Shown here piece by piece: positions 13,701 to 26,000 of a DNA stretch of 64,000 bases. This DNA is from Epinephelus fuscoguttatus (taxonomy: Eukaryota > Chordata > Actinopteri > Perciformes > Serranidae). Where the stretch lies: the NCBI RefSeq assembly GCF_011397635.1, contig NC_064753.1:33814322-33878321 (forward strand), in the 5' to 3' direction. Below the pieces are notes generated by a model, which was not told the origin of the DNA, did no database searches, and saw nothing but the letters and a program-made list of their open reading frames with translations. Position 1 is the stretch's first letter; each line of letters begins with the position of its first letter. The position numbers and the translations under genes are program-made.

Positions 13701-16700
13701 ACAAAAAGACCTTAAAGAGACACAAAACAACTACAAAGAAACATAATACAAGCATAAGTAGACACAAAATGACCATAAAGAGATACAAAACCTCAAAAAG
13801 ATACTTAACGATTACAAAGAGACACAAAACAAAAATAACAAAAAAAGAGGCTGTGTGTCTTGCTCCTGTGTAGGAGAGGTGGTCGTTTCTTTTACATATC
13901 TGCGCCCAGGGGCCCATTGCCTCATAAATCTGCCCACGGTGTGAAGGGGGACATATATATCAAAAATGTTAGAAACTGAGCGAGGTGGGGCTACTCCATT
14001 TAATCTGTGTGATTGGCCAATTAATCAGGACTATATTTAGGTCTGTGTATCCTTATTACAGCTGTTACACTGTTACATGTAGCACTAGTGAGTGCATCAA
14101 GGTACACTGGGATGTAAACGGATGAGTGATGTAAAATGAGGGATAAAGGGCTGAGCGTGCAGCTGGTGGAGTGGACTTGAGTGTCTGCTCAGCACGTGGA
14201 TTCAGCCCCCTCTCCCTCAGAGCCCCCTCACTGTTTCCCAACACTTACGCAACATCATAGAAACTCCTATCAGCTTGCATTGCAGTCAAACTCTTTGCAA
14301 AACATTAAGAAAAATGACAACATCTCCATGGAGATTTCATAACCAGCACCAGCATTCTACACATTCAAAGAGGAATGTATAACAAATTTTCTTTCCTATC
14401 CTCCCATAGACATCCTTCACCCTTTCATGGGCCAGCTACCTGTTAGCGAGGAACCCTCGTGTACAGGAGCAAATCTTTACGGAAGTGACACAGACTCTGG
14501 GGCCTGGAACTGTTGCCTCAGCTGCTGATGTTGCTCATCTGCCTCTCATCAGGGGGCTGGTCAAAGAGACTCTCAGGTGCATGGATATTTATACTTTCTG
14601 TTCTCCAGCTGTTGATGATTCACTCACTCGCTCTCACTTGCACTGTAAAAACAACTCAGAAATACTTTAATAGACTTTAAAACCTGAGGCTTCATTTTGT
14701 TCAATATGTTCTAGTATCTTTAATTTATCTATTATCTCTCTCTCTGTGGCTTTCACTCATTAACTTTGTGAGAAGATGAATGTATAGTGCTGTTGAATAA
14801 CAGTCTTTGTGCACCGCTCCCTGGGAGCAGGCTTTTTCCAGTTCTCCCTGGCAACGGACGGATTACCCAGGATGACTTGGTGGTGGGCGGATACTTCATC
14901 CCCAAAGGGGTAAGACTGATAGAGACATAATAGATGCAAGTCCTCTAGGGTGTACATGTGCTGGAGAAAAAGCGTGACCATAGGAGTCAGCCAAAAACAT
15001 TACAGTGGAACCAGATGTAACATGATCCTGCATTACTCATCCATCTCTCTCTTCCTCTCTCTTGTAGACATGCATGTACAATAGCCCAGCTGTTTTCATT
15101 ACACAACTGACTTTTTTTTGTTCTCTCACTTTGTTAGACTCAGTTGGCTCTTTGTCACTACTCCACATCTTTTGATGAAGAGAATTTCCCTGATGCTTCA
15201 GACTTCCGACCGGATCGCTGGATACGTAAAGACTCCACAGATCGTGTCGACAACTTTGGCTCCATTCCCTTTGGCTACGGCATCAGGAGCTGCATCGGCA
15301 GGAGAGTAGCAGAGTTAGAGATGCATCTAGCTCTCGCAAGGGTAGGGGTTTAATCACTTAGCTTCAAACATATTTCTAAATGTATCCACACACGAATGAA
15401 TAAAGTTCATACCATTGTGTCATATTTACAACTTTTTTTTTTTTTTGTCCATCACCTATTTTTATCAGGCTTTTAAGACAAAGTTTGCAAGCATAATTAA
15501 ACAATATTTCAGGGTTTTGTCAAGCTATTTCTGCATAGAGTGGCAGCCCACAGCTTCAGATACAACCATAAGTACCACTGATGTAATTAAATCATAAAAC
15601 TGAGATGAATAGACCATGAGGATTTATGTAACTATAGCTCATATAATTTACCTAATTTATTTATTTAGCTTATTTAATTACTGTTGATAAATTCTATACA
15701 TTTTAAATATGTTGACATATTTAGAAATACATAGTTTAGCACATTTGACACACAGAATTTATTGACAGTAACTACGTCAACATTATTTAAGTAAATTAAG
15801 TAAATTCTAAAAGCTATTGTTACATAAATTCTTGTTGTCTATTCATCTCAGTTTTATTTGACTTAATTACATGGATGGTATTTATTTTTGTTTATGTTAG
15901 AATTACTTGATCAGTTGGATAGAAATTTCACATGTGACTGAAATACATAAACCTGACAGAATAGAACAAGTCATTTCTTTGAGTATATATGTTACACATT
16001 TAAAGACTCATAAAGCAAACAAAATAACAAACGCATGTATGAAGACAATAATTAATAATTAGGTTTTGCTCAGCTAGCACATAATGCAACATTTCTGGCA
16101 GCAGACAACACTACACATTGACTTAAAATAACACTCAGTGTAAACACTTTATAGTCGTAGAGTTTCTCTAAAACTTGCACACAGAGCCAAATGGTTTATA
16201 CCTTGCTCCGCAGATCAAAGATGAAAAACTTAAGACCTGGCTGCTTCTCCATGTCATGCTGCGACATTGATAGACTCTGTTTATATACTGTATGGAGGTT
16301 TCTTGTATCCACTGACAACAAAGTATCCACCTGTGTTCCTTTAACCTGTGGGGTGCCTCAGGGGTCAATTCTAGGACCCATTTTATTTTCATTATATACA
16401 GTATGCTATCCTTAGGGCACAGATTCTGCCAATTTTGTTGTGTGTTTTCACATTGCTACATTGATGATACACAACTCTACCTATTCACCTATGCAAAAGT
16501 GTGTGGTCCAGATCAGGAAATGTTCAAATTATTTGAGTCATGTACTCTATTTTGAGCTGTGATGCTGCTTCCCTTTTTTTTTTTACTGTACTATTTTCTC
16601 CTGTTGTAATGTTTGCATTATACTCATATTTTGTTCTTTTAAACTCTTCATTTTAGGGACACACTGTACCCTAGGTTTTTAAAGGTGCAATATTAGGAAA

Positions 16701-17097
16701 ATTTTACTAACTTACCAAAACAGCACACGAATGTGGCACACATAAGACAAAGAACTTCACAAAAAAACAATGTACTCAAAAAATCATTCTCTTTTTTCTA
16801 GTCTGCAGATAGCTCACACAGTCCCTGCATATTTTTGCATCTGCCAACCTTAATGGCCAGAGGAAGCACACTAGTCACCAGATCTCTGGCTTCAAAATAA
16901 ACATAACTATAAATGCACTCATAGACAATGACTTATATAATCTGATGGACATGTCTGTGTCTTTGCTCTTTGTGCAGCTCATTCAGAGGTTCCACATTGG
17001 TGTTTCTCCTCTTACTGCTGACGTCAAGGCCAAAACCCACGGCCTGCTCTGCCCTGCTGCCCCCATCAACCTGCAGTTCATCGACAGGGAAAAGTAA
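7713..17097 (+). CDS. cyp27c1: CYP27C1 mitochondrial P450, retinoid 3,4-desaturase (complete)
   Basis: CYP27C1 converts all-trans retinol (vitamin A1) to 3,4-didehydroretinol (A2), which red-shifts photoreceptors in fish and amphibians. Coding exons: 7713-8003, 8897-9087, 9385-9584, 9901-10110, 10768-10931, 14410-14576, 14831-14909, 15138-15341, 16978-17097. They join in frame to 541 aa, normal for the family. An in-frame ATG at 7650 would add 21 aa; 7713 is preferred on length. The N-terminus is basic and suits a mitochondrial presequence. Matching landmarks are [40 protein letters not shown], the I-helix AGVDTT (split by intron 5), ExxR as ETLR (split by intron 6), and heme-binding [10 protein letters not shown] with its cysteine codon at 15291-15293. 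All catalytic motifs are intact. Odd points: the exon 5 donor lies in a GT microsatellite and the exon 3 donor is a weak GTTGGT. Confidence 0.95.
10932..10953 (+). repeat. (GT)11 microsatellite forming the exon 5 splice donor
   Basis: The intron begins directly with the dinucleotide run after ...GACACG, so the donor is GTGTGT rather than GTRAGT. The next exon continues ACATCC, restoring the conserved VDTTSF sequence and fixing the border at 10931/10932. Confidence 0.85.
10954..12900. other. cyp27c1 intron 5, first part
   Basis: Long intron sequence with GT-rich (10930-11070, 11660-11720) and purine-rich (11980-12370) stretches. No exon, RNA gene or named repeat could be supported. Confidence 0.4.
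12935..13845. repeat. A-rich minisatellite in cyp27c1 intron 5
   Basis: About 900 bp of imperfect tandem units built from ACAAAGAGACACAAAA and variants such as GACTACAAAGAGACAC, with unit lengths of roughly 12-18 bp. It explains the apparent Lys/Thr/Arg-rich ORFs on + and Phe/Val/Leu-rich ORFs on -, which are artefacts. Both flanks (12838-12855 and 13900-13915) carry CCCAGGGGCC-type words, so the array may sit inside a larger repeat. Confidence 0.85.
13930..14409. other. cyp27c1 intron 5, last part
   Basis: Unique-looking intron sequence ending in a pyrimidine-rich acceptor (TTTCCTATCCTCCCATAG). Nothing else is supportable. Confidence 0.4.
15342..16977. other. cyp27c1 intron 8
   Basis: An AT-rich intron of 1.6 kb with TTAATTTA-rich sequence at 15600-15870 and a LINE fragment annotated separately. 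It ends at the acceptor TTTGCTCTTTGTGCAG. Confidence 0.5.
16191..16490 (+). mobile_element. LINE reverse-transcriptase fragment (L2/Rex-like)
   Basis: 16331-16400 encodes [19 protein letters not shown], the highly conserved RT motif of non-LTR retrotransposons. After a frame change, 16457-16489 encodes [11 protein letters not shown], corresponding to the catalytic YADD box. The two motifs are in different frames, so the copy is dead. The block order and wording are closest to L2/Rex-type LINEs in my memory; the clade is tentative. It lies in sense orientation inside cyp27c1 intron 8. Confidence 0.75.
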
Positions 17098-18290
17098 ACG
17101 CTGACTCCTCTCCATAAGGTCTACTGTACTGTATGTTTATAATGCTCTGATTTATTATTAGTTTGGTTTTTTTTTTTTAATATACTGCCTTTAGTACACC
17201 TTCCACTGTTAAATTGTGGATACTGAGCTGAGACTGAGGTTTTACTCAGGCAAGAAATGTGTCTTACCTCCTCCTGTTTGTTAGTGAGGAGGACACAGAA
17301 ATAGTACTGGACCAGTAATTTAAAGATAAAAGCTGTTCTTGGCAGTGTATCATTTGTACGTTGTGAAAACCACTGCAGTCTGGACTGTTACTCCTTCCAT
17401 TCATCCTATTCAAAATAGTGAGTGGAAACATGAACTATAATCTATATACTCAAGCTGTATCTCTTCATATTAATGTGCATACATGTATGTAATAATCACA
17501 CTGTTTCCTCTGAGTTTGAGAAAGCAATTCACTGAGAATGTTGAAGGGCAACCATGAATGTACTGAAAATGAGCTGTTTTAAGAAGTACAGTTTGTATAT
17601 AATGAGCTTTATTTTAAGATAGTGTTTTCTCTGTGTTGCAAGCCAAAATATTGTTACAGGTTGCTTTTTTTTCTGGCACCACAATTTTTTATTCAGTCTG
17701 AGGAAGAACATTTAATCACTCAAGTGGCATTACATGATTTTAATATATGCACTGTATATCCAGGAAACATTAAATACATAGTAAACGCAGAAAAAAAAAG
17801 TTTTGAATATATATGTTTTTAAACATCATTCTAGGGAAAATGCTCTTTAGCTTTTTTAAAAAAAGGAATTTGATCATCCTGTAAGTTCGAACTAATGAAT
17901 AAACTATTATAAACTAAATTAATCACAAAGTAGATTGTTTGCTTAACTAATTAAATGTTTATCTATTTTTTCACACTCTATATTTGGATCGAAATGTGTT
18001 CAGCGTTCCTGATTTATATGCTGTTTGTGTCAATACAAGTATTTCACCGGATTATCTGTTACATTATGATTTCACTGAGAGGGATGATGTATGTTACAAA
18101 ACGGTTTTGCAAGGGGGATGAGACAAGTTGTTGGATTGTGCTGTTATGAAGGATCACACTGGTTTGCATAGAGGAAAGTGGAACCTTTTATATTGTTGTA
18201 TTTATCTGCTCTTTTGTCTTTCTGTATCTTTATACTGTAGTTCCAGTGAAACTGGGAAACAATAAAAATGATCTAATTATTTTAAAACAT
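17098..18290 (+). other. cyp27c1: cyp27c1 3' UTR with AATAAA signal
   Basis: AT-rich sequence after the stop codon at 17095-17097, with a canonical AATAAA at 18261-18266. No other gene lies between, so a 3' UTR of about 1.2 kb is plausible. Earlier signals could give shorter transcripts. Confidence 0.5.
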
Positions 18291-18630
18291 TGTGTAAGTT
18301 ATCCTTTGTCAAGGTCTTAAAGCCCATAATGCAATTTCAGTGTCCGTGTCAGCTGGTAAAGGTGAGTTATCAAAATAAAACTTTTATAATTATTTTCAAA
18401 TATTACAGACATGGACAGATAACTAAATAAAATAAATGTCTCTGCTGTGGTTTTTGAGAGTTAAGTTCCTGAGTTCATTAGGTGAGGTAAATTCACACCG
18501 ATGCACTGATATAACCATAAAATTAAAATGTCATGTAACATGGACATTTGTATAAAATGGCTGTAAATAATACATCTATATCATATAATGATAAATAATG
18601 ATGTGTAAAAAGTGTCTCCAACTGAAATAT

Positions 18631-19112
18631 TTAAAGGTCCCATATTGTGAAAAGTCAGATTTAAAAGAAAAAAAAAGTAGGTATAGGTGCTATATAAATA
18701 CTGCAAATGCATCAAAACGCTCAGTCCACAGAACAATGTACACAGTTCATATTCAGAAACTGTGCTTTTAAACAAGCCATCAGGATTTCTTTGAATTTGT
18801 GATGTCACAAGTATACCAAATAGACTGCCTGAAACATAAACTTTCTAAATTGGTCCTTTTGTATTTCATATTAGAGTGCTTTGCTGTGTATGTGAATGAC
18901 ATCAGCGGACAAGACGTAAACATGGACCTGAGAAACAGTCTAAAGATAGAAAAATGGAGCATTTCAGACAGAGGGTGATTAGAGGTATATTTAGGCAGAA
19001 AGTATGAGGAAAAAAATGTGTTTTTTGAAGATTAAAGCATGTAAACATGTTTTAGTAGACACCCAAAATAAAAGTATGAACCTAAATATGAGCATACTAT
19101 AGAACCTTTAAC
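18631..19112. mobile_element. TTAA-flanked MITE (TTAAAGGTCCCATA family)
   Basis: The left end reads TTAAAGGTCCCATATTG and the right end ATACTATAGAACCTTTAA, an imperfect inverted repeat bounded by TTAA on both sides, 482 bp apart. The interior (conserved TGATGTCACAAGTATA and TGAATGACATCAGC words) is one I recognise as a very common percomorph dispersed repeat. No coding capacity. Confidence 0.75.
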
Positions 19113-19569
19113 TCAATAGTCTGATAGAAACAGACATAGTGTATTGACTGTAAGCTAAATGACATTATTGTGGGGCTAAGTTATTTCTCTAAGTTTGAGT
19201 TGCTGAAGAGGAAAGTTAGTGGTTAACACTGGATTCCAAAGGGATCATAGTTCCAGGTTTTCCTCCAAAAAATACCCACCCCCTTCTAGATGTTATTAAC
19301 TTTGATTAAAATTTTGTACATTTCTTAATATTACTGGTGCATGTTTGTACATTTTTATGTGACCCTTGCTCTGTTGCTTTGGTCCAAATGAACTGTAAGT
19401 TGTTATTGTTGTTTTTATTTCTTTATTAAAGAAACAAATGCATAGGTCATTACACATAAAACTGCCCTGGGGTACATATATACAGAAAAAAAGTAAAAAC
19501 AACAACGACATAAGAAAATTAAGCAAAAGTAATGCAAATCCATGTAGCTCATGTACTGAAGAGCTTATA
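19113..19569. other. spacer before rbm26 promoter
   Basis: AT-rich intergenic DNA without coding potential or recognisable repeats; short ORFs cross it on both strands. It forms part of the short gap between cyp27c1 and rbm26. Confidence 0.4.
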
Positions 19570-20026
19570 TCTTACTCTCGCGATATTCTGTCAACGAGAA
19601 TAGAAGCGGAAGTAAATAGTCGCCATGGCATGTTAGCTAGAGTGAGAGGGGATAACGTAGCAAGTTCAGCGTGGATGCTCCTTTGAGTTTTGATGATAAA
19701 CATAATTTAAAGTCTTCAGAGTTAGTTGGTTGAACATTGAAAAATAATAGACTTTCCCAGTCTGCATTTATAACATAAATACTTAACGAAAGTCGCGGAA
19801 CTGTGCAGCGTGTTTGTGGCCTGGAAAGACGCATGCTAGCGTAGCTAAGCTAACCAACGTTAACGCGGCTGTTTAGCTAGCTGTTAGCACCACAACCTAG
19901 CCAAAGACCACTGAAGTGGCTAGTTTCACCAGCTAATGTCGGTTATCCTTTTAAACAGATAAGCAAAGTCACCTCAGCTGGCGTTAACTCTGGCCGCGGT
20001 GGAAGGAAAGTTCGGCTGGAACTAAG
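19570..20026 (+). promoter_or_regulatory. rbm26: rbm26 CpG-type promoter and 5' UTR
   Basis: Within 55 bp there are three motifs typical of TATA-less housekeeping promoters: the palindromic TCTCGCGA at 19576-19583, an ETS/GABP site GCGGAAGT at 19606-19613, and a CGCCATGG (YY1-like) word at 19621-19628. Local CpG content rises compared with the AT-rich flanks. The start codon of rbm26 follows at 20027. The transcription start is inferred to lie soon after these motifs. Confidence 0.5.
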
Positions 20027-23000
20027 ATGATCATTGAAAACCTCGATGCCTTGAAAACATGGCTGTCTGAAACCCTCGAGCCCATGTAAGTAACGTTAAC
20101 TACACAGCATTAGCCTTCCTAGCTCAGTCTGAGCAGTTATACAAGCTAATTTTAGAAACACACACACAGTAAACCTAAATTCCAGGGTGTCATTAATTCA
20201 TTTCCGGTAACGTCATATTTTCTAGGTTATTTGTCATTTCTGTATTATTTATTGCGATGCTCGTGTGTCTGTAATTCCAGCTGTGATGCAGACCCCTCTG
20301 CCCTCGCAAAGTATGTTGTCGCTTTGGTGAAGAAAGACAAAAGTGAAAAGGAACTGAAAGCCCTGTGCATAGACCAGTTGGATGTATTTCTTCAGAAAGG
20401 TAAGTATTCCCCCTGCTTCATGAAAGCTGTACTTTGCAAGCCTTGTTTGGTGTATCACGTGATCCAGCGTGTGTTATTGTTTATCTGTGTATTAACATGT
20501 TATCTTTGATATGATTTCAGAGACCCAGCCGTTTGTGGATAAGCTTTTTGAAGCCATTAACAACAAAAACTACCTCCCGCAGCCAGTGGTACCATCCACT
20601 CTGATCAAAGTTGAGAAAGATGAGCAGAAAAAAGATGAGGTAATGTTATAATGTTAAGAATATTTGATGGAGAAACTTTCAATTCATGTTTGCATAATAG
20701 TACCAAACAATATTGGGGACTTCTCATGTCAGTGGCAATCTTAGACTAAAATATATATTATACTTTTATCCTTGCTTAGACAAATCGGGAAGATGAACGG
20801 GAGAAAAAGTTCCCTCGGCGAGTAAATCACAGTCCACCGCAGTCAAGCTCTCGTTACAGCAGAGACGTCAGGTGTGTGCAGCTGCCTGTTCAAACTTTCT
20901 CTTTCAGCCTGTATTCACTTTTCATTAATTATCATATCTTTGTTTACTCAAACTTTTAGGAGAGGAGATGATCGCAAGAGAGATGACCGCTCCAGGAAGA
21001 GGGAATATGACCGCATCCCACCAAGGAGGGACTCTTACCGCGATCGCTACAATCGCAGGAGAGGCCGCAGTCGCAGTTACAGTCGTAGCCGCAGCCGGAG
21101 TTGGAGCAAGGATCGCGTCCGAGACCGCGACAGAGAGAGGGATAGGGATAGAGACCGGGACAGAGATAGGGATCGAGATCGCAGCAGGAGCCGGTCACAC
21201 AGCAGGACTCGGTCCAGAAGCAGGAGTAGAGGTAAGAATCTGAAACTTGTTTGTTGGACCTAAGATAATGGAAGGTTGTCGTGATTACCAACATGATCAC
21301 TTTGTGCCCGTTCAAACCATTGTGTTTCTGTGGAGAGATCAGTGACACCAGAACACCACTCGTTTTTTTTTTTTTTTTTTTTTGGTAGTCTGTTCAAAGT
21401 TCACTTCATTTGAACTTTGATCCTGTTTGTTGCTGACCTTTCAAAGTGTGTCCAGTCAGATTAAAGTGACCAAGAAGCTTCTTAAACACAAAAATGATCT
21501 CATGGTTTCCAGAGATGTTTTTCTAATATTATATGGGTGTATTTTGGGGTTAATTAGGCATTAAGATAACTTCTGGTTTAGGAGTTTAAATAATTTATGA
21601 ATAACTTACTGTACACAATGACTTATCAGCATTGACCTTAGCATTTGGAACTGACACATCCCAACAGTGATAGGATATGATGCAGCTGAACATGAGTAGA
21701 CAACATAGTCAGTCAACGACAGATATTTAGGAATTAAAACCATGAAAGAAGATTTTTCTCACTGGAATACATGGCATTATAGCAGTAATTTTACGTTTAT
21801 AAATGGCAATTTGTGTCTATTTGCAGAACGAGATTCTGGAAAGTTGAAGTTTGATCATGAGCGTGTGGACCGGCCAGAGGGTAGTGATGGCTACACCCCA
21901 GCAGTCTTGGTCTCCGCTGCAACAACAACTCACTTCCCCGTGCCAACACTGAGCAGCACCATTACAGTCATCGCTCCCACACATCATCATAGCAACAACA
22001 CCACTGAGAGTTGGTCAGACTTCCGACCGGGACACCCTGTGGATCGTGGCCTTTTTAGCAGGGCACCACCCCCTCAACCGAGGAAGCGATGCCGTGACTA
22101 TGATGGTAATGAAAGCTAATTAAACTTTCTTATTTACAGGAAAAGTGTGTACATTGGATGTGTTTTATTGTTGTTGTTCTGTGTGTTTGATTTGTGGCTG
22201 CTGTCTTTTCCAGAAAAAGGCTTCTGCATGAGAGGGGACATGTGTCCTTTTGACCATGGAAGTGACCCAGTTGTAGTGGAGGATGTCAATTTGCCCAACA
22301 TGCTGCCCTTCCAACCTCCACCAATCCCAGGTGTGGACCCACCACCTCCCCCAGGCCTCCCACCTCCACCACCTCTCATGAACCCCCCACCTGTGAACCT
22401 GCGGCCTCCCGTGCCCCCACCAGGCGCCCTCCCACCCAGCCTTCCACCTGTTGCTGGTAGGAATTCAGCATGGAATGTCAAACTTTGTGTGTTTTACTTT
22501 GTTATTATGAATTTTTATTCCATATTAGTTTAAATATGAGAGCACCATGGAGTAAGTGTGAATAATTACAGCAAAATGGCAATAAAAATATGGCAACAAT
22601 AAATGCACATGCCTCAATTAGTGAGTTTGTAGCCACTTAAAAATGTACACTCAAAATGAAACTCAGTATCAGTTTATTTAGTGTAATAGATATATATATT
22701 TTTATATATATTTAGAATATATTCACCACCTTACCTTGCCGTCATACAGCACTTTCCGATGGGAAGTTGAAGTTGTTATCTCAATTTACCAGACTCCATT
22801 GATGAAAAGAGTAATTTTACTTAGCAGAACAATGAGTTGCTGGTCTACGCTGGCACCAGTCTGTCAATGTGTAAGGTAAAGCGGTTTAACAATATGTTTT
22901 TAGATGTTACAGTTACAACTGAAAATGACAACAGAAATTGACAAGTTTCCCGAATTTATATATCTCCACAACTGCCTGATTTCTAACTGGAAGTGATTAT

Positions 23001-26000
23001 TGCTGGTGTACTGCTAGAGTAATTTGGTCCATAGACTCTCCAAGCCTACATCCTGTCAGTTGTTGCTATGAGTGAACAGGAAAAAAACATTATTGTTAAA
23101 AATGTGTGAAATTTACCCACAAAAAACTATCTGAAAGCTTAACTTAAAAGTTGACAAAAAGGAATTACCTACCTGGTGAATAGTTAAAATAATAGCCAGT
23201 TCAACACAGGTCAGATTTACTTATTTGGTTCACCCAGTTCCTGTTTTGCTTGAACTTCTCAATCTGTAACATTTTGTGCAATTCTATCTGACACAGGTCC
23301 CCCTCCTCCACTCCCTCCTCTGCAACCGTCAGGCATGGATGCTCCGCCCAATTCTATGACCAGCTCTGTTCCCACGATCGTCACCTCTGGGATGCGCCCC
23401 TCACTTCCCCAGGCCTCAGTGCCACACTTCCCTTCTGGTAATGGTTGTGTCTTAAGATACTGTATTTATAAATCATTGTTACTGTACCTTACCTTGCTGT
23501 TTTCTGAGTTAAATTATCCTCTCTCTCTCTCTCTGCTGACCAGACAACTATGAGACAGATGTGTACAACCCTGAGGCTCCCAGCATCACCAATACCTCCA
23601 GGCCGATCTACCGCCATCGGGTTAACGCCCAGAGACCCAACCTGATTGGCCTCACAATGGGGGAGGTAGACCAGCCACCGAGAGGTATTGTTTGCATGAA
23701 TTGAGCCATTTGAGCTTTGAATAGATTATCTTAAAACATGCATGTACTTTCCACCCTGCCATTAACACGGTTGCTGCTTCACAAACTCTCAGTATTCAGT
23801 ACATGCTGCTGTATTTGTGTTTCGGCTGTCTGTTTTCTTGCCCTAGAGTTGTGATCTCTCTTTTTGAGCGGTATGCATTGTGGTCTGAAAACTGACTTGT
23901 CAGTGTTTGTTTTTCTCCAGACAAGGTCCCAAACAACAGCATGAGGATCGTTATGGAGTCTGACTCCAGGAAGAGACCAGCTGTGTCTCATGATGGAGGC
24001 CTTCCCTCCAAGAAACCTTGGTTTGACAAGTAAGACACCTTTTCTCTGTGAATAAAAATAAAAGTCATAGGTCTCCTTAAAATCAGTCAAATGTTTAATA
24101 TCATCGTCATTGAACTGCTAACAATTTCTCTTGTTTGCTCAGACCCAACTTCAACAAACCCAACCACCAGGGCTACCACAAAAGACCCCCATTCTCTCTG
24201 AACACCAAGCTGCTGGTTCGGCAAATTCCTCCAGAGCTCAACAACATCAGCAAACTCAATGAACATTTCAGCAAGTTTGGCACCATCGTTAACCTGCAGG
24301 TCAGTCCCTATGTGCTGCTGTAGATATCAAAATAAACCAATTGGTTAAAAGTCAAATAATTACATATAAATAATAGTACTTAATTGTCTTGTAATCAAAA
24401 CAGTATGATATTAATTAATAATATTTAGTTATTGTGTAGTGCAATCAGTGTTGCAATACAATTAGGTAAGTACTATATGCCCTGTATAAATGTTAAGGTG
24501 CTGGTAAAACTTATTTTATATTATATGTTATGGTCAGGTCTTTAAACAGGGTTCACACAAGATGCTTGAAATTTGAGGGGGGAAAATTACCACTACCCCA
24601 GCCGACATAGTAGTTTGTTTTCACTTCACTCCTCTCTTAAAACCACAGCAAAACCAGTACACCTATATTTGCATGGCTGAACTTCATGAACCGGCTTTTC
24701 ACACCCATCTGTTTTCCTCTCTATTCACCGATGTAATAGCTTCACCGAAAGCTGAAAGTGAAACTTAAGTTCCCGCTGGCGCTGTTTCCTTGCAATACAT
24801 TCAGATGTTGAAGATATTTTTGTCCTCTCTTCATCATGTGTGCTCCTTTTTGTAACAAGTTGAGAATTCTTACTGAAATCAGGCAACCACAGCAGGATCT
24901 CCTGCACCATGTGGGGTGCCCTTATAGCCCTTATGCCATTTAAATATTTTGTTGATAATTTTATACAGTTACGACTGAAAATAGTCGGATTACTTACTGA
25001 TAATATTTTATTTATGTTTAATAAAAATTTATATTTGAAAATGAATTCTTTGCTTTAAGTGAAGTACTTGAAAATGAAAATCGTGTTTGACAAGTCCTTG
25101 AATTTCATTTCCTAATTTCTGCATGAACATTGTTTAAATCATCAGATAGCCAGCAGTCAGTAATGTTATATGCAACAGTTCTGATGTAACCAAATTAGTG
25201 TGAAGCCAGCAAAGATTAGAGGACTAACTTAAGGTCAGAAAAGTCACAGGAAGTCAATAATCTGAAAAGAATCCTTTAAAATCAACAATCTGCCCTCTTC
25301 CTCATATGTTAATGATGCTGGTTTATGCACTGAATAGTACAGTGAGCAGTATGTACAGTAGCTGTGACTGTCTGGATGCTACGGTGAAAATCACATCATA
25401 GAGTTGCTCTTGTGTCCATTTGACAACCCGACAATGTTGTGGTAAAGTTCAGATAAATCATCTATTGGCAGGATTCAGAGTACATGTGCTCCACCACTGT
25501 TATTGTAACTGCCTCACTGTTATTGTAACTGCCTCACAATACCGTTTTAATTCCTTTTGATAGGTGGCCTTCCAGAATGACCCAGAGGGGGCACTGATCC
25601 AGTTTGCCTCTCCAGACGAGGCCAAGCGGGCTATGCAAAGCACAGAGGCCGTTCTCAACAACCGCTTCATCAGAGTGCACTGGTTTCGCGATGACGGGAG
25701 TGACGGACAAAGCCAGTCTCACTCACAGCAGCAGCCTCAGCCGCAGCCCGCCATGGTAAAAATTCATTTTTAATCTGTCACTCATAATGTTTGGCCTTAA
25801 CACCAACGAGAAATATTGCTAGTATATACCTGGGTCGAATTTTCCAGCAAGAGTAAATATCTTGACATAAGATGCAGTTTTGTAAGAACAAGTTGACCCA
25901 ATGTGATTCTTGAAACAAGTTAAATTGCATTTGAGATTTATTTGATTTGTTACCAGAACAGTTAAATTTTGAGAGACAAAATTAGTTCTGTAAGTTAGAG

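Noticed and set aside
12790..13873. Long Lys/Thr/Arg-rich ORFs on + and Phe/Val/Leu-rich ORFs on - in cyp27c1 intron 5
   Set aside because: They are translations of the ACAAAGAGACACAAAA minisatellite, open only because the units lack T and hence stops.
20956..21348. Cys/Tyr/Ser-rich minus-strand ORF of 130 aa and Ala/Gly/Thr-rich + ORF opposite rbm26 exon 5
   Set aside because: Out-of-frame shadows of the Arg/Asp/Ser coding repeat of rbm26.
22134..22481. Gly-rich minus-strand ORF of 115 aa
   Set aside because: Antisense of the proline-rich rbm26 exon 7.
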